Positions 24,130-35,913 of a DNA stretch of 64,000 nt are shown here, piece by piece. The notes beneath the pieces are model-generated. The model had not been told where the DNA came from, ran no database searches, and saw only the letters and a list, made by a program, of their open reading frames with translations. Origin of the DNA: Oidiodendron maius Zn (Eukaryota; Ascomycota; Leotiomycetes; Myxotrichaceae). The stretch spans positions 62,001-126,000 of the forward strand of contig KN832897.1 of assembly GCA_000827325.1 (NCBI GenBank). Direction: 5' to 3'. The translations under genes were made by a program, and so were the position numbers. Each line of letters opens with the position of its first letter. Position 1 is the stretch's first letter.

Positions 24130-25953
24130 GCTGAGTCGATCGGCTGACGAAGTCGACGACGAGGAACGAGGAGGACGGATGCAAAGCGGAAAAGCGGAGA
24201 CGGCCGTAGCAGTAATTAGAGGAAGCAGGAAGTTTCGGTGAATTGTTGAGGAAAACGGTTTTGTGAGCAGGAGACGGAGTAGAGTGATTAGAGTGGTTAA
24301 AAGTGTTTGGAGGTTTGGAGGTTTGAAGCAGAAGAAAGGGGCGAGGGTGGACGAAGAAATAAAAGGCAGCCATGAGTCACGAGGGGGTGGAGGGCATCCA
24401 TATTCTGAGGGCCATCGGCTTAAATAGTTGCAAAACGAGAATTGGTATTCTGGAATGGCGACTTGAATGTCATCGAGCGGCTTTGGCTGCGTTGATGCAC
24501 CAATTAGGTAAAGAGCGGCCTGCGCCGCCCTGGTCGCCAGGTAAGCGAGCCTTAAAGCGGCACCCGGTTTTGGCAAATCGACCGCTGAAAAACAGCATCA
24601 AAGCCTGCTAAAATCAGCAGCCAATTTGCTGTTTACTAGTTTAAAGTAGTAAAAGAGCATACAGCAAACCTAAATCAGGAAACCGCAACCCCTGTATCAG
24701 GCAAGGCGTATATACGGGCCTGCTGCCGCCTTGGCAGGGTATAAGAATTGCATCTTCTCCCACCTCACGCTGTTTTTATCCTCCTCTCCTTTCCTCCTAA
24801 CCTTAATATTGCCTGACTGTAGGCTCCTTCTTCTTGGTCCTAGCACCTTATATTCGACCTTCTGTCTCTATATACCCTTATATATATAACTACAAACATT
24901 ATAGTTAAGATATATATATCTAGCTAGACTCTACTATCTTACCTTCTAATGCTCTGAATTTCCCTAATTTCAATCTAAATATAATATATTATTAGAGGTT
25001 CTATATACTATATAGCCTAGAGAGTAAGAATATTATAATTATAAATATAGCTATAAAGATATATTATTATTATTAATACCCTACTTGGCTATAGAGTTGT
25101 AGTACCTCTACTAATATATTATAAGGTCAACCTTGCCTCTAAACGCTGGACAAAACCCTTATGCATCAGTTCCTATACACATGAAGCGTCTTCGCCGGGT
25201 CCTTGCCGCTACTTAGTCGACCTCACTGTCGACTATATGATACCTTTTAGCGACCACGTGGCTCAAGCGAGCCTATAGCAATATAAAGATATAAAGATAT
25301 ATATAAGTGCTTTAATTAATTAAAGAGTATCACCCTCTAGCTTAAGGATATATATGCTTTCAGGTTAGGCTTCAATCTACCGGGTTGGGTATCAATTATA
25401 TATGCAATCTCTGAACTCCTGGTGACTCTTGTTCCCATGGACTCCATCACGTGCTTGGCCAGAGTAAGTAATTTCCATGAGGGGGTTGGCGGCCTAGTTG
25501 GCCGCTGCAGCAACCTCGACCTCACTCCTTACTTCGTTGGTTCGTAACACCGCCTAGCATATATGGAGACGAAGTGTTCGTATGGTTGCACTTACAAATT
25601 AATTCACACATTGCTGCGATCCGCTATCTGTGGAAGGACCAAAATTTAGTTACACTTACGTGTAAGCATGACGTTTTCGGCCGAGGGGCTTACAACGGAT
25701 CTCGATAGTAACTGCGCGCAATTGGCCGACTTGCGGCTCTAGATTCTTTGATTCTTTTAATATCGTATGAAGGATCTCAAGCGCTGCTATTTCTTCGCGA
25801 TCTAGTAATATCGATTCTAGGATGATAACCTAGTCCTTATCAATCGTTATTTGCTTGTGACATGTCAGACTACTTCTTCTATAACTAAATCTCTCTCCAG
25901 TATCTTTGTCTCCAATCTTCTCTTCTATACTAAATAGGGCTTCTGTTGTCAGC
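24130..25953. other. Gene-poor interval with an AT-rich relic
   Basis: No convincing gene. About 24950-25130 is AT-rich like the RIP block and is probably an old repeat. A perfect 8-bp hairpin (TAGTCGAC, 6-nt loop, GTCGACTA) lies at 25214-25235. CT-rich tracts at 24760-24860 could be promoter remains. Confidence 0.5.
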
Positions 25954-26660
25954 CTACTCAAATAAATCCACAGGCGTCAACCAGTAATTTGGAAATTGTC
26001 GCTGGATATTATTTAATACCAGACCAACCACAAGTAGTAACAGGGTCCCAAGCATAATTACAGGCAAAAATAACCATCCCAAAGCGACAATTGCTGGCTC
26101 AGTAGAGCAGAGCAATGCTGTAGCACCAGCAGGTGGATGGACTGTCTTTGTGAGACCCATAAATGCTGATGATAGCCCTACTGATAAAGCTCCTGCTACC
26201 CATCTCCAAGACTCAAAATTTGGCGAGAGATAAAAGAGTTTAGTGACTCCAATACCGATTGTAGCAGAAAACATTTGACCTAGTATCGCATTTCGAGGTT
26301 GTGCCAATGGGGAGTCAATGGTATGGAATTCAAGGATTGCCGCGGCTCCCTATATGATTGTTAATAGGATATTCTTTACAAAGGCAATTGTAAAGGGAGG
26401 CATACTAAACTAGCAACTACCGGAGGTACTCCTTGGGTTTGGAAATGCTTGGTTTCAAAAACAGCTTCAACAATTAAAATCCCACAAAACGCACCAATGA
26501 AAGACCAGCACCAAATCAATATACTCCCAGTTGGTGCCGCAGGCGTAGAACGGTATCCAAGGAACCGGGAGATTGGTTTGGGGAGAAGATGCAGCCTCGA
26601 ACGTGGAACGATGCGGCTTACGTAGCGATCAATATCAAAATCATATGGACTAGTAGGCAT
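25954..26660 (-). CDS. HPP-family integral membrane protein
   Basis: Two exons, 26406-26660 and 25954-26349, with a 56-nt GTATGC...ATAG intron, encode 216 residues, close to the usual length for fungal HPP proteins. The chosen ATG at 26660 gives the typical start YDFDIDRYVSRIVPRS and then PKPISRFLGYR. Family landmarks follow: SPLAQPRNAILGQ and the name-giving HPPAGATALL. Four hydrophobic spans are visible, the last before NNIQRQFPNYW. HPP proteins of cyanobacteria and chloroplasts have been reported to transport nitrite; fungal members are poorly known. Placement beside a nitric oxide synthase makes a nitrite or nitrogen-oxide role attractive, but this is inference. Confidence 0.85.
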
Positions 26661-26892
26661 TTTGGTGCCGCATTGATGGCTAAAGAAGAAACTAGAAACA
26701 GATGTCCCAGGCAAAAGTACAAGCCTAAAGCGTGCTAGCGATAGTTGCGTGTCTCTTCGAATTGCCTCTGGTTTTGAACTGGAGTGGAGTGTAGGGGCAT
26801 GGAACGTATTCAAGATATCTTCCTAATCTAAGGGTAGAAGGAATTTTTATTTATGCCAGTTACGAGTAGGAGCAAATGTAGCAGCGTAGGCT

Positions 26893-27000
26893 GATTAAAG
26901 CGAGCCGACGATTATGTATATTTTACTCAAAGAGTGTACTACAATATATTCACTCATGCAACGTACTTGCAACTGCCGACTCCTAGCGAGTATGATATAT
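26893..27000 (+). repeat. 108-bp direct repeat copy 1, upstream of HPP
   Basis: It begins GATTAAAG and ends TATGATATAT, and matches 28109-28216 at roughly 70 percent over the core without gaps, most differences being transitions. It ends 233 bp from the HPP start codon (counting from its near edge) and is inverted relative to that gene. It may be a shared upstream regulatory sequence or an old duplication. Confidence 0.6.
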
Positions 27001-27639
27001 AAGGGCCATTGTAAGTGAGCTAACAATTGCTTAAATACTACGAAATTTCAGGACAAAGTCCCGCAACAACGCTAGACAAGGATTCGTCTAACAGTAGTCT
27101 ACTAAATAACCTCGGGGAAGATGGGGTACTGGCCATAACTGACAGGGATGAAGCGTTTACGGATGGAGTAAGGACTTACACAACGGGGTTTGACGGCTTC
27201 AGAGTACCTCTGCGCCCAAAGAGAGTTGGGGCGCCACTTTTAACGTTTTCGCCACTAATTTCATTTTGGAAGCCTAGATAGGACGCTCTACCTCTGAGAT
27301 CGTGATCATCATTTCTAGCTTAAGTGAAGCTGTGGAGAATTACCGCATCGTACTATGTATTATATGTTAAGTAAAATCCTGCATTAAGTACACCTGCTAA
27401 GTGAGCCAGTGGAAGTTGGAAGTTCTCACTGAACACCGTACTTCTATGAAGTTTTCAAACGAGACAGCATGGTACCTGACATGGGGGTTTTACTTTGGGC
27501 GGACACGGAGTATGTATTGGCAACATGGCCGGTCGCGGGCTTCTAGATAGGGCTAAGAGTGTGGCCGTGTGTAGTCTGCTGTACTTTGTACCTTCATACA
27601 CATGTTCTCGTCCTTACCTGTGGGTCGCTGCAATGTTCG

Positions 27640-27885
27640 TGTAACACATCAGGATTAGTGCCGGCAAAGCCCGTAATTAGTCAGTAGTAGCGTGCGAAGC
27701 TTCAACCGCAACCTTCGGAACATCTTTTCTCGGTACTATACATCACTAATTAATTAAGGGGCTCGTTGGTGGTGGCCAAGAGAATCACTTCTAAGCCAAA
27801 GAGAAAAGAAGTTTCGAGGGTTGCTGTGGCACACTGTTACGTCACTAACTGCCGGCTTTGCCGGCATTAATCCTGATTTGTTACA
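27640..27885. mobile_element. MITE-like element, 246 bp
   Basis: Inverted ends: TGTAACACATCAGGATTAGTGC at the left, and at the right the inverse of TGTAACAAATCAGGATTAATGC, each followed by GGCAAAGCC. Stems of about 30 bp match with few differences. The interior has no coding capacity. I see no clear target duplication. Apart from this and the two 108-bp repeats, 26661-28317 holds no convincing gene. Confidence 0.65.
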
Positions 27886-28108
27886 AAGCCTGCCGCTCTC
27901 TAGAGACGCAATTACTACAGATCGTGGTAAAACTAAGTTAATTCTTCTATAAGACTAGTTAGAGAGCAATTAAATAAAGGGATTAAGAGCAATTTGAAAA
28001 ATTTGAAAGATATATAGTGCTAAGCACTAGTAATTGTCCTATTATATTCGATTCTATAAGTCTAAAGCATAGTTATGTAGTATTATACAGTCAGATTGTC
28101 TCATTCGA

Positions 28109-28216
28109 GATTAAAGAGGGATGAGCTTTGCATATATTTTACTAAGAAAGTGTATTGCAATATATTCATGTTTGCAATGCACTTACTTCTACCGATTACA
28201 AGCGAATACGACATAT
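28109..28216 (+). promoter_or_regulatory. 108-bp direct repeat copy 2, upstream of NOS
   Basis: This is the partner of 26893-27000. It ends 102 bp before the NOS start codon and lies on the same strand, so it sits where the core promoter and 5' leader are expected. The conserved core includes CAATATATTCA and AGCGARTAYGAYATAT. A regulatory role is inferred only from position and conservation. Confidence 0.45.
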
Positions 28217-28317
28217 GACTTTTTTCTAGCTCGGATGCAGGCCATATGAAGAATTTCAAACGCCCATCTCCCCTTCCTAGAGATGCCATCAAATAGTGTC
28301 TGTTTCTCAGTAGCAAC

Positions 28318-31300
28318 ATGAATGACCAAACATTATTTGTCCCGAAAAAGCAACCACTCACCAGTATGAAGGTGTTAGAAGAGTTTAAAAAGATAATTGA
28401 ATCGAAGCGAGTTCTGGTTTCCACAGGATGCACCAAAGATTTCTGTCAGGCGGGGAGAATGGTCCATACGGATGAACCAAAAATAGGAGGGAATCGTCCG
28501 TTAGAGACTATCAAGGAGGAAGCATTAGCCTTCCTCTGGGAGTTGTGGCAAGACGGCATTTACAGCGAAAGCCAGTATGAGCAGAGAGCCCGAGACGTCA
28601 TCCGAGACATAGAAGCCGCGACTGTCGACGAGGATGTATGGATAAATGAAGATAGTCCAGGTAGAACAGCCACCTGGTGGCAGACTGCCGAAGAGCTCCA
28701 GCACGGTCTCCGGCTCGCGTGGAAAAATTCTCGTAAGTGCATTATGCGTTCTCATTACCTAGAGCTCAAGTAAGGCCCCCTTTCCCGGCCCGACTTATTT
28801 CCTAGGCTGACGAGGAACAGGGTCTGTGACCTGAGACATGTGACGCGAAGCGTGGATATGCTCATTACTCTCTTTGAGCATCTAGTTGAAGCATATAATG
28901 ATGGTAAAATACAACCCTCAGGTACGTTGACCGATTGTGAAGTACCATTTCCTTCTCTAATCATATCAGTGTTTGTCTTTCCTCCACGGTCTACTAAAGG
29001 AACGGGGCCAATGTTCTGGAACAGCCAGCTCCTTAGCTTTGCTGGGGTAAGTACGTTTCCATTTTCCATGATCGTAATTGAATCTAACTCCTATCAAAGT
29101 ACTCGCAAGAAGATAGCTCAGTCATTGGCGACCCGAGCAACGTTCAGTTGACACGGGACATAATTGAGCTGGGTTGGACGCCACCGGAACCCAGAAGTCG
29201 GTGGGACCTGCTACCAATCGTTGCCATGGCAGAGGATGATGCACCAGCCCTCGCCGAGGTGCCTGATAAATTGCGAAAACTAGTGGAAATAACACATCCA
29301 AATTTCACCGACGCCTTTAAGCAGCTGGACTTGAAGTGGTGCCCGTTTCCAGCGCTATCTAGGCTTGGATTCGATATTGGCGGCGTTCAGTATACAGCTG
29401 CACCATTTATTGGATGGTAAATTTTTTAATTTCTCACACAATCCAGGCCCTTTATAACTTATGTCGCAGGTTCATGGATGCGGAGATTGGCGTCCGAAAT
29501 CTAGCCGACACCTTTCGTTATAATTCATTGCCGAGTGTTGCTACTGCGATTGGATTTAGTATCGACATTTACAGAAACAGACCCGAGTACAGTGGTGTGG
29601 AGTGTATGGAGGACCTCCCTGACTATGAACAGCTCCTCTGGAAGGTATGATGCATAATAAATATAACATCTGTAAATTATATCGTCAGAATACTAATTAT
29701 GCATGGATAGTCCCGGGCTCAAACTGAACTCAATTACGCTGTCCGGTGGTCCTTTATGCAACAAGGCGTCTCTTGTATTGGTAGCCTGGCTGCATCCAAT
29801 GACTGGAGTAATTTTGATGATGAGCACGCCAAGAAAATGGGGTATAGACTTAACTCAGATCCATACTGGATATCGCCTCCCCAAGGCTCCATAATCCCTC
29901 TCTGGCACAGGGGTGGAGCCCCCAATTACCAGCCCAAACCCATGATTACTAGGAATCGCATCAATCCCGTATCCCTTTGGAAGCAACGAAAAGCCAATCT
30001 AAAAGGAAAGCCAACCTACGTCCGAATTTGGAACGGAAAGCCGGTGATGGTCCTTTCAGAAGTTTGGTAGATAATTCTGTTGCTTACTTAAGTCTTTAGA
30101 TACATACGCCTTTAACCGCTGGAGGTCAAACGGCGTCTTGGGCAGCCGACAAAACTAAAGTTATATCGAGTCCATTGTCTCCAAACCAAGACAAAGTGCA
30201 CATTTATTATGGCAGTACCGGAACTACCGCGGTAATACTGGCGAAAAGACTTCAGAGCAGGGTAATGCAGCTCAAAACACACAGCCATGGAAACTTCGAC
30301 TCATTAAACAATCTTAGTGTGGGATCAATCAGCCGAGGTGATACTATACTGGTCGTTGCTGCTACCACCGGGAACGGCAACATTCCGGCCAACGGGACAG
30401 TTCTTGAAACAAAGGTGGATTCACTTCGAAAGGAAGCTATTGATAAATCCAGCGGGGTAAATTTCTCAGTTTTTGGAGTGGGTGACAGCGGATATTCAAC
30501 AACATTTAACGCCGCTGCTATAAAAGTCCATGAAATCTTGAAAAATATTGGGTTTACGCCAATCCGAGAAGGCATAGTGAAGGCAGATGTTTCAATGGAG
30601 GCACTGCCGTTATCTGCCTTCAATAGATGGTGGACTAAAGTCCAGTCAAGGCTTAGTGGAGAGGTAACGGAAATTGCGACCACTAATGACGCATTCATCG
30701 ACCAAGGGAACATGATCTTGAGTCTCCGAGATGCAACACTGGTATTAAAGGACCCTATATTCCCTCGCCAGGATAGAATTATCACCATAACTATGGACTT
30801 CGGCACTGTCCACTATAACGAAATGAGCCATTTGCGCCTGCTGCCGTATAACTCCAATCCAAATATTCAGAGAGCTTTGCTTGCCTTAAGAATCATGGAC
30901 GGGAAGGAGCTAGTACCGTTAAAAACTAATCAACTTGAAGGTCCCTCGTTTTATAAGTTCTTTAAAGAATTTGTTGATCTCGAGGGCAAATTCATAAGTC
31001 TCGGCTGGCTGGACAAGATTTGCCTCTCTGCTTCAAAAAGCGGAAATAACCTCTCTGTTCTCGATACGTTGGAGAAACATTGCTCCAGGAAAGGTCTCCA
31101 GATTTCTGACGATTTGCGGTTACAAATTTGCCTCGACATGCCGCTCCTTCGTCCACGAACATTTTCCGTGGCATCTTCCGCCAGCTATTTTCCGGGGAAA
31201 TTTTGGGCTCAGCTCCTCGTGAAGGTTCACCCACACGGACGGTTTAGCGATTGTTTTCTCTCACAGCTGCCACGCAATGGTACTTTGAGATTTTCGTTGG

Positions 31301-31767
31301 TTCCTAAGATTCCGGGTCAGGAACTCATATCATTACGAGATCAGCCATTGATTGCTTTGACTACAGGGACCGGTTTCGCTCCTATCCGCAGCCTCCTACA
31401 ACAGAGGTTAAGCATTGCTCAAGTAGCCGCCGAGAAGAAGATGACAAATCCTTTCGCATTATCCCCCATAAGTCTCTTCGTAGGCCTCCAACCTCGAGAT
31501 TGTCATGTCCTTACTGACATAGTTGTTGATGCAACGCGCCTCGGGCTTCTTGATGTCTTGTGCTTGGTACCAAGCAACGCCCAAAAGTTACGGATGCAGG
31601 ATTTGTTTTGTGGGAGCGCTTCCATGCCCAAGAAACTAGAGACCGGCTTTGTTTATGTGTGTGGGAACGCGGTGATGGTCAAGTCAGTCCTGGTGACTCT
31701 AGACCGGATCATGGGGGGTGATACCAAATCATTGCTAGGCCACCGCTACATTGAGGAGATCTTCTAG
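28318..31767 (+). CDS. Nitric oxide synthase, full length (oxygenase plus reductase)
   Basis: Exons: 28318-28769, 28821-28921, 28970-29046, 29100-29416, 29470-29644, 29711-about 30061, about 30100-31767; 1046 residues in this model. The oxygenase half has a zinc-type CxxxxC (C38-C43, CTKDFC), the haem-ligand motif WKNSRKC (C141), GPMFWN and GDPSN. Its arginine-binding Glu lies in FMDAEIG (E321). The reductase half has an FMN loop (YYGSTGTTA), TTGNG, an FAD motif (RPRTFSVASS), an NADPH motif (TTGTGFAPIRS) and VCGNAVMV near the end. Such enzymes turn L-arginine into NO and citrulline. The sixth junction is weak: donor GTTTGG at 30062 with TAG acceptor at 30099 keeps frame; GTAGAT at 30067 with 30170 is the alternative. 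I see no clear calmodulin helix between the halves. Confidence 0.93.
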
Positions 31768-33518
31768 GTTATTTTGCATCCATCACCTTCTGGCATGAAA
31801 ATGGATATCAGGCCCGCCCGCCGTGGAATCTTGAAAGTGTTTACGATACTATGTTCCAGGTGACATTTTTCTACATTACTACATTATATGACGTGATTGC
31901 TAAAGATGGGCCTAATGCATTAGAATAGGAATATTGAGAAATAGTTTAGTTTTCATAGCAGTAGGTCCTGGCAAAGTTTAAAATTTGCCGGCCTTATATG
32001 GGGATCGAAGAACAAACATTTGTCTCCGCCAGTCTTCCACAGGGGAAGCGGGAGCCAGTCGGGGACCCTGACAGTCGATCAAATCCTGTTTCCAATAACG
32101 TACGAGGACAAGATCCGAACTGTTTGTCTGCTGCGTTCAAAGACGCAGGAATAGATGGAGTCACTTTTTTCAACACTTGCTGTGAATACGTCCTTAGTTG
32201 ATTGTTGTTGATAGTTAGTATTATAATCGCACCATCACGATCATCGCAATAATCACATCATCCATCACCACCATTCTCCTCTATCGGTGACTGCCGGTCG
32301 CTGATGATCTTCTACAATTCACTAATTGGGCCTTTGGATTGGAGGGTCCTCCGTCACTTATGATGCTTGCAATTGATGACTTCTTGCTAGAAGAGGAGAT
32401 TTTAAATACTCTAGCTTTATGAATGCAAAAAATGATTGGTGCGCTCAAGGCTGCAGGAGGGTGGTATACAAAGTATTAGGGGCCAAATTTGAAAGAATTA
32501 AGATAGGGATTCCATTTGCATTAATTTTGAGTGGCTGACTAGCTAATTGGTGGAGTTATAATTAATTAAATTGAGTTAATTTATCTTGATCGGAGATCTG
32601 GTAATGCACGGGTCGTACTCACTCAATAATCAATATAACTGAGTTTCACCTTGATATCCGACTACAGATGCGCTGGAGTAAGGCCCACTTATATAGACCT
32701 ATTCGGCCTCTTACTGACCCACAGGAATCCTCTGAATCCTGGATCCTGGATCCTGAAGGACGTGTGATATGTGCTTGAGGCCCTAGTCAATAATTTCTTT
32801 TGAAAAGTATAGGGTATGCGAAAGCGCGCAGACTGTTGGTGACCCACTGTGCTCGATATTGAATCTCGTATTGTTGCGTAAAATATGCTAGCCTAGGTCA
32901 CGCCCTAGGTGGGCTTGAAACTACCCAGTAATAAGCCACCCCTATCGGCCAGTATTGCCCTCCGTTACCTATATGGACCGATTGTAACTACCTCTACTTT
33001 CGTATCTCCGCTCTGTTTTCCTGCTCTCCTCATCTCTATGGAGTATGAGCTCATGATTTTTAATCCAGACCTAGTCAATTCTGTACATTCGTGCGTGTGT
33101 CCTGCTTGAACGAACGTTAAAAAACACAAGCGCTTATGCATCTGGACGGACCGGGCACGGCGAGGTCCAGCCATTTCGTCGTAAGCATGTTGATCTATCA
33201 ATGAATGGGATACTGGCATTCTCCACCGGAATCTGCCAATTCGCCGTCAAATGCCGTGGACATCGGGTTCCCCTCGCTCGACAGTACCGTTATGCGGGGC
33301 TGATTTAATTAATTCAATACTGTAGGCCGCTTTTCTTTACTACGAATAGTACTTGTCATAATCCGTAATGCGTCGTTGGCAAGTATTAGTTCGACATTTT
33401 GAGCCTCCGAGCACTTTTTGTATTTATTCCTTAACCTGAATAATCAGCCACTCGACAAAACATCTGCAGTATAGCGCTGTCTCTCTTTTCCAATTATATC
33501 GTTACAAGTATACGCAAG
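31768..33518. other. Intergenic interval between NOS and protoglobin
   Basis: No convincing gene. At 32631-32788 lies a scrambled LTR fragment: CAATATAACTGAG...CCGACTACA (32631-32666) in one orientation, joined to a segment related in reverse to 57313-57440. Short open frames around 32000-32200 and 32900-33200 lack recognisable content. Confidence 0.5.
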
Positions 33519-34187
33519 ATGCAGCACGTCGACCCGTCATCTCTCTCAGACCTCTCCTCGCGTATTTCCTACCTCTCCTCCTTTCTGGAACTCGGAGCCG
33601 CAGACAGTGAAATATTACAGGCAGCAAAACCTCTGATTGCCCCCATTATCCCGGCTGTCCTTGATGCTGCATACTCGAAACTACTCTCATTTGATATTAC
33701 GGCAAAGGCGTTCGTGCCTCGCAATACAGATTATAAAGGAGAGACGCCGAAGGATCCCTCAGAGTTGGGTCTAAAGCACCCGCAGATCGCATACAGGAAA
33801 GAATTCCTTACGGCACGTGGATGTATCTGATCTCTACAGACGGAGGCTAATATTCCATCTCAGAACTACCTCGCGAAACTCGTCACAACGTCTGACCTCT
33901 CTCCCACCAGCCCATTCTGGAAGTATCTGGATAATGTGGGGTTGATGCATACTGGCAAGCCTGGTTTCAAACACAGAGAGAAGAAACCAGAATTAAGAGT
34001 GGAATATATACATATCGGGGCGCTCCTAGGATATGTTCTTAATGTTGTAATTGGGGCTGCTATGAGTTTGGATATCGACATCGAGGTGAAGAGCAAGGTG
34101 ATCATCGCCCTAAACAAAGTGCTCTGGATTCAGAATGATCTCTTTGCTCGACATTATATAGATGCAGACAAACTTAATGGAGCATAA
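33519..34187 (+). CDS. Protoglobin-domain haem protein
   Basis: Exons 33519-33812 and 33864-34187 encode 205 residues, the usual size of fungal protoglobin proteins. Recognisable blocks are YSKLLSFDITAKAFVPR, KHPQIAYRKEFL, FWKYLDNVGLMHTG and KPELRVEYIHIGALLGYV; His127 in VGLMHTG is the candidate proximal haem ligand. The intron has a GC donor (ACG, then GCACGT) and a CTCAG acceptor. It removes an in-frame TGA at 33828 and gives FLT-NYLAKL, as expected from the family. No GT donor keeps the frame. Protoglobins bind O2, CO and NO. The gene lies 1.75 kb downstream of the nitric oxide synthase on the same strand, which suggests NO sensing or removal. A pseudogene with a broken donor cannot be excluded. 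Confidence 0.82.
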
Positions 34188-35913
34188 GAGGAGCCGTAGG
34201 TCCTTGGTAAAGCTCTAAGATGAGATAACGGGGCATATATGTCTCCGACCATATCATACACTACAGCTAGCCGACTACACGAGGGTAATTGGCGTACTCT
34301 ACAGTCCTCAATTAAACGTCCAGTGCGGTAAGTACTGGAAGTTATAGGTAACTGGCAGTGTACAGACCTACCCATACCCACTGTAGTATGAGCCACAACA
34401 AGTATTATTACCTTTTCCCTGTAGTTTAAAATTTGCGTCCCCTCGATCGTCAACTTGTCCAGTATCCTGCTGGCTCCGCCCCTAGTCTTTCTGTCTCACG
34501 GGAGCCGCTGCATTGTTGCACCAGATATATGCCCTCCCAAACCTTTGTAAGCATGAATGTTCCAATATCTAACATATACAGAAAGAAACGGCGGGTGATT
34601 ATCCTCATACTGCAACAAATATAATGACTCCTATTCCAATAAAATAACGCGATAACTTTGCATACATTGATAGCACAGCATATATAGGTTATAGGGTGGC
34701 GGTTAAGGTTAGAGCTATGTGCAACTGCGTAGAAAGCCTAGCATGTATAAAAGCAGAAGAGTAGAGGAGAGGAGAAAGGGGTTAAACATATTACCTAAGA
34801 GCCTAGCACGTCCTTATCCTTATGCTTAAGCAATTGCATAAGTAGACTAAAGGTATTAAGCAAGAGCATAAGCACTTTCTATACTTATATTTAAGATATA
34901 TAATATAAGTTTATATGATTTATAAGTATAAGTAAAGCTAAAGCTATAGTATCTATATTATCCCTAGAATTCCCTTCATTAACTAGTATAATTACTATAA
35001 CCCTCTAGTTTTAGTGTAGATTTATTTACTTAATAAGACCTTTAGTGTTTATTAGCTAATAGGAGCTTTAATAGATGTTTTATAGGTCCTTTAAGTAACT
35101 ATTGTTATACCTGTAATCTCAATAGTCTTAATAAATTTTTTATATAACCTAGACGTATCCTATTATATAACTAGATAGCGGTTCTATATTGCCTCTACTA
35201 GTATTCTCTATTATAGTGATTGAAGGCCTATTCCTTAGATAGGTATATTAGGTGGTTTTTATACGTCTATTCTAGGTAGTAGCTTATCGCCAGCGATATA
35301 TAGGTATGACCCCGTCATACAACAAGCGACGCCCACGCCAGCTCTATTGAATGCGCTGGTCTCCCGTTGGCTCTATAATAATATCGCAATTATAGGTTTG
35401 TAACCAGTACCACATACAGGTGGGAGTTTGACTTTTGCTGGCTATAAAGAAATAAAGCTTATTTTAAAAATGAGCTTAAGCTAATAAATATATAAAACGT
35501 AAGTTACTCTTTAAAAGCTAGATAATATAGTTTATAGCATAAAAGGCAGTATCAAATAAAGATCTGCACTATAGAACACTATTTTAGCGACTTGGAAGAT
35601 AAGGTCTGCCCCCATCAATACACTTTGCATTCCATAATGGTGGTATTATTGCTGTTTTCAGTCTGCTACCACATCATTCTAGCTCGTCTTTTAGATCCAG
35701 CAGGCACTCTATAATTACCCATCACAGCGCTCCCGACCTTCCAACCGTCCGCGCAACTTCATAGCCCTACCATAGCCTTTCCTGAAGAAGACAGCGAATC
35801 TTCCAGCATCGTGGAGGGAGCGGAGGTTGACTCTGCAGTCAGCTAGTGCCCACGTCAATCAAGGCCTGATGAGAGAGCCATACAATTGTACTACATACTC
35901 TGATAAAACCAAG
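34188..35913. other. Gene-free interval, partly RIP-like
   Basis: No gene seen. About 34780-35300 and 35440-35560 are AT-rich with TA-dense transition patterns and look like old repeats too degraded to name. The interval separates the NOS/protoglobin genes from the transporter and polyketide genes. Confidence 0.5.

Noticed and set aside
23959-24576. 205-codon minus-strand frame as a separate gene
   Set aside because: Only its C-terminal part from the ATG at 24129 looks like protein, and this is the start of the DUF3435 relic. The upstream part reads as leader.
2852-25953. The whole region as a Starship giant element
   Set aside because: Both borders of the repeat block are explained by a TIR element with an 8-bp duplication, and the only captain-like gene is broken and lies outside it.
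27027-27281. 84-codon frame between the HPP gene and the MITE
   Set aside because: No ATG start, no family resemblance, no splice partners.
28318-30070. NOS oxygenase as a gene separate from the reductase
   Set aside because: The reductase's first ATG lies after its FMN-binding loop, and family architecture and a usable intron at 30062-30099 support one fused gene.
31994-32201. 67-codon frame with an ATG at 31998
   Set aside because: Open on both strands, no family, no splice signals; too short to support.
33519-33830. Protoglobin truncated at TGA 33828, hence pseudogene
   Set aside because: A GC-AG intron removes the stop and restores family sequence on both sides in frame. The idea is kept only as an alternative.
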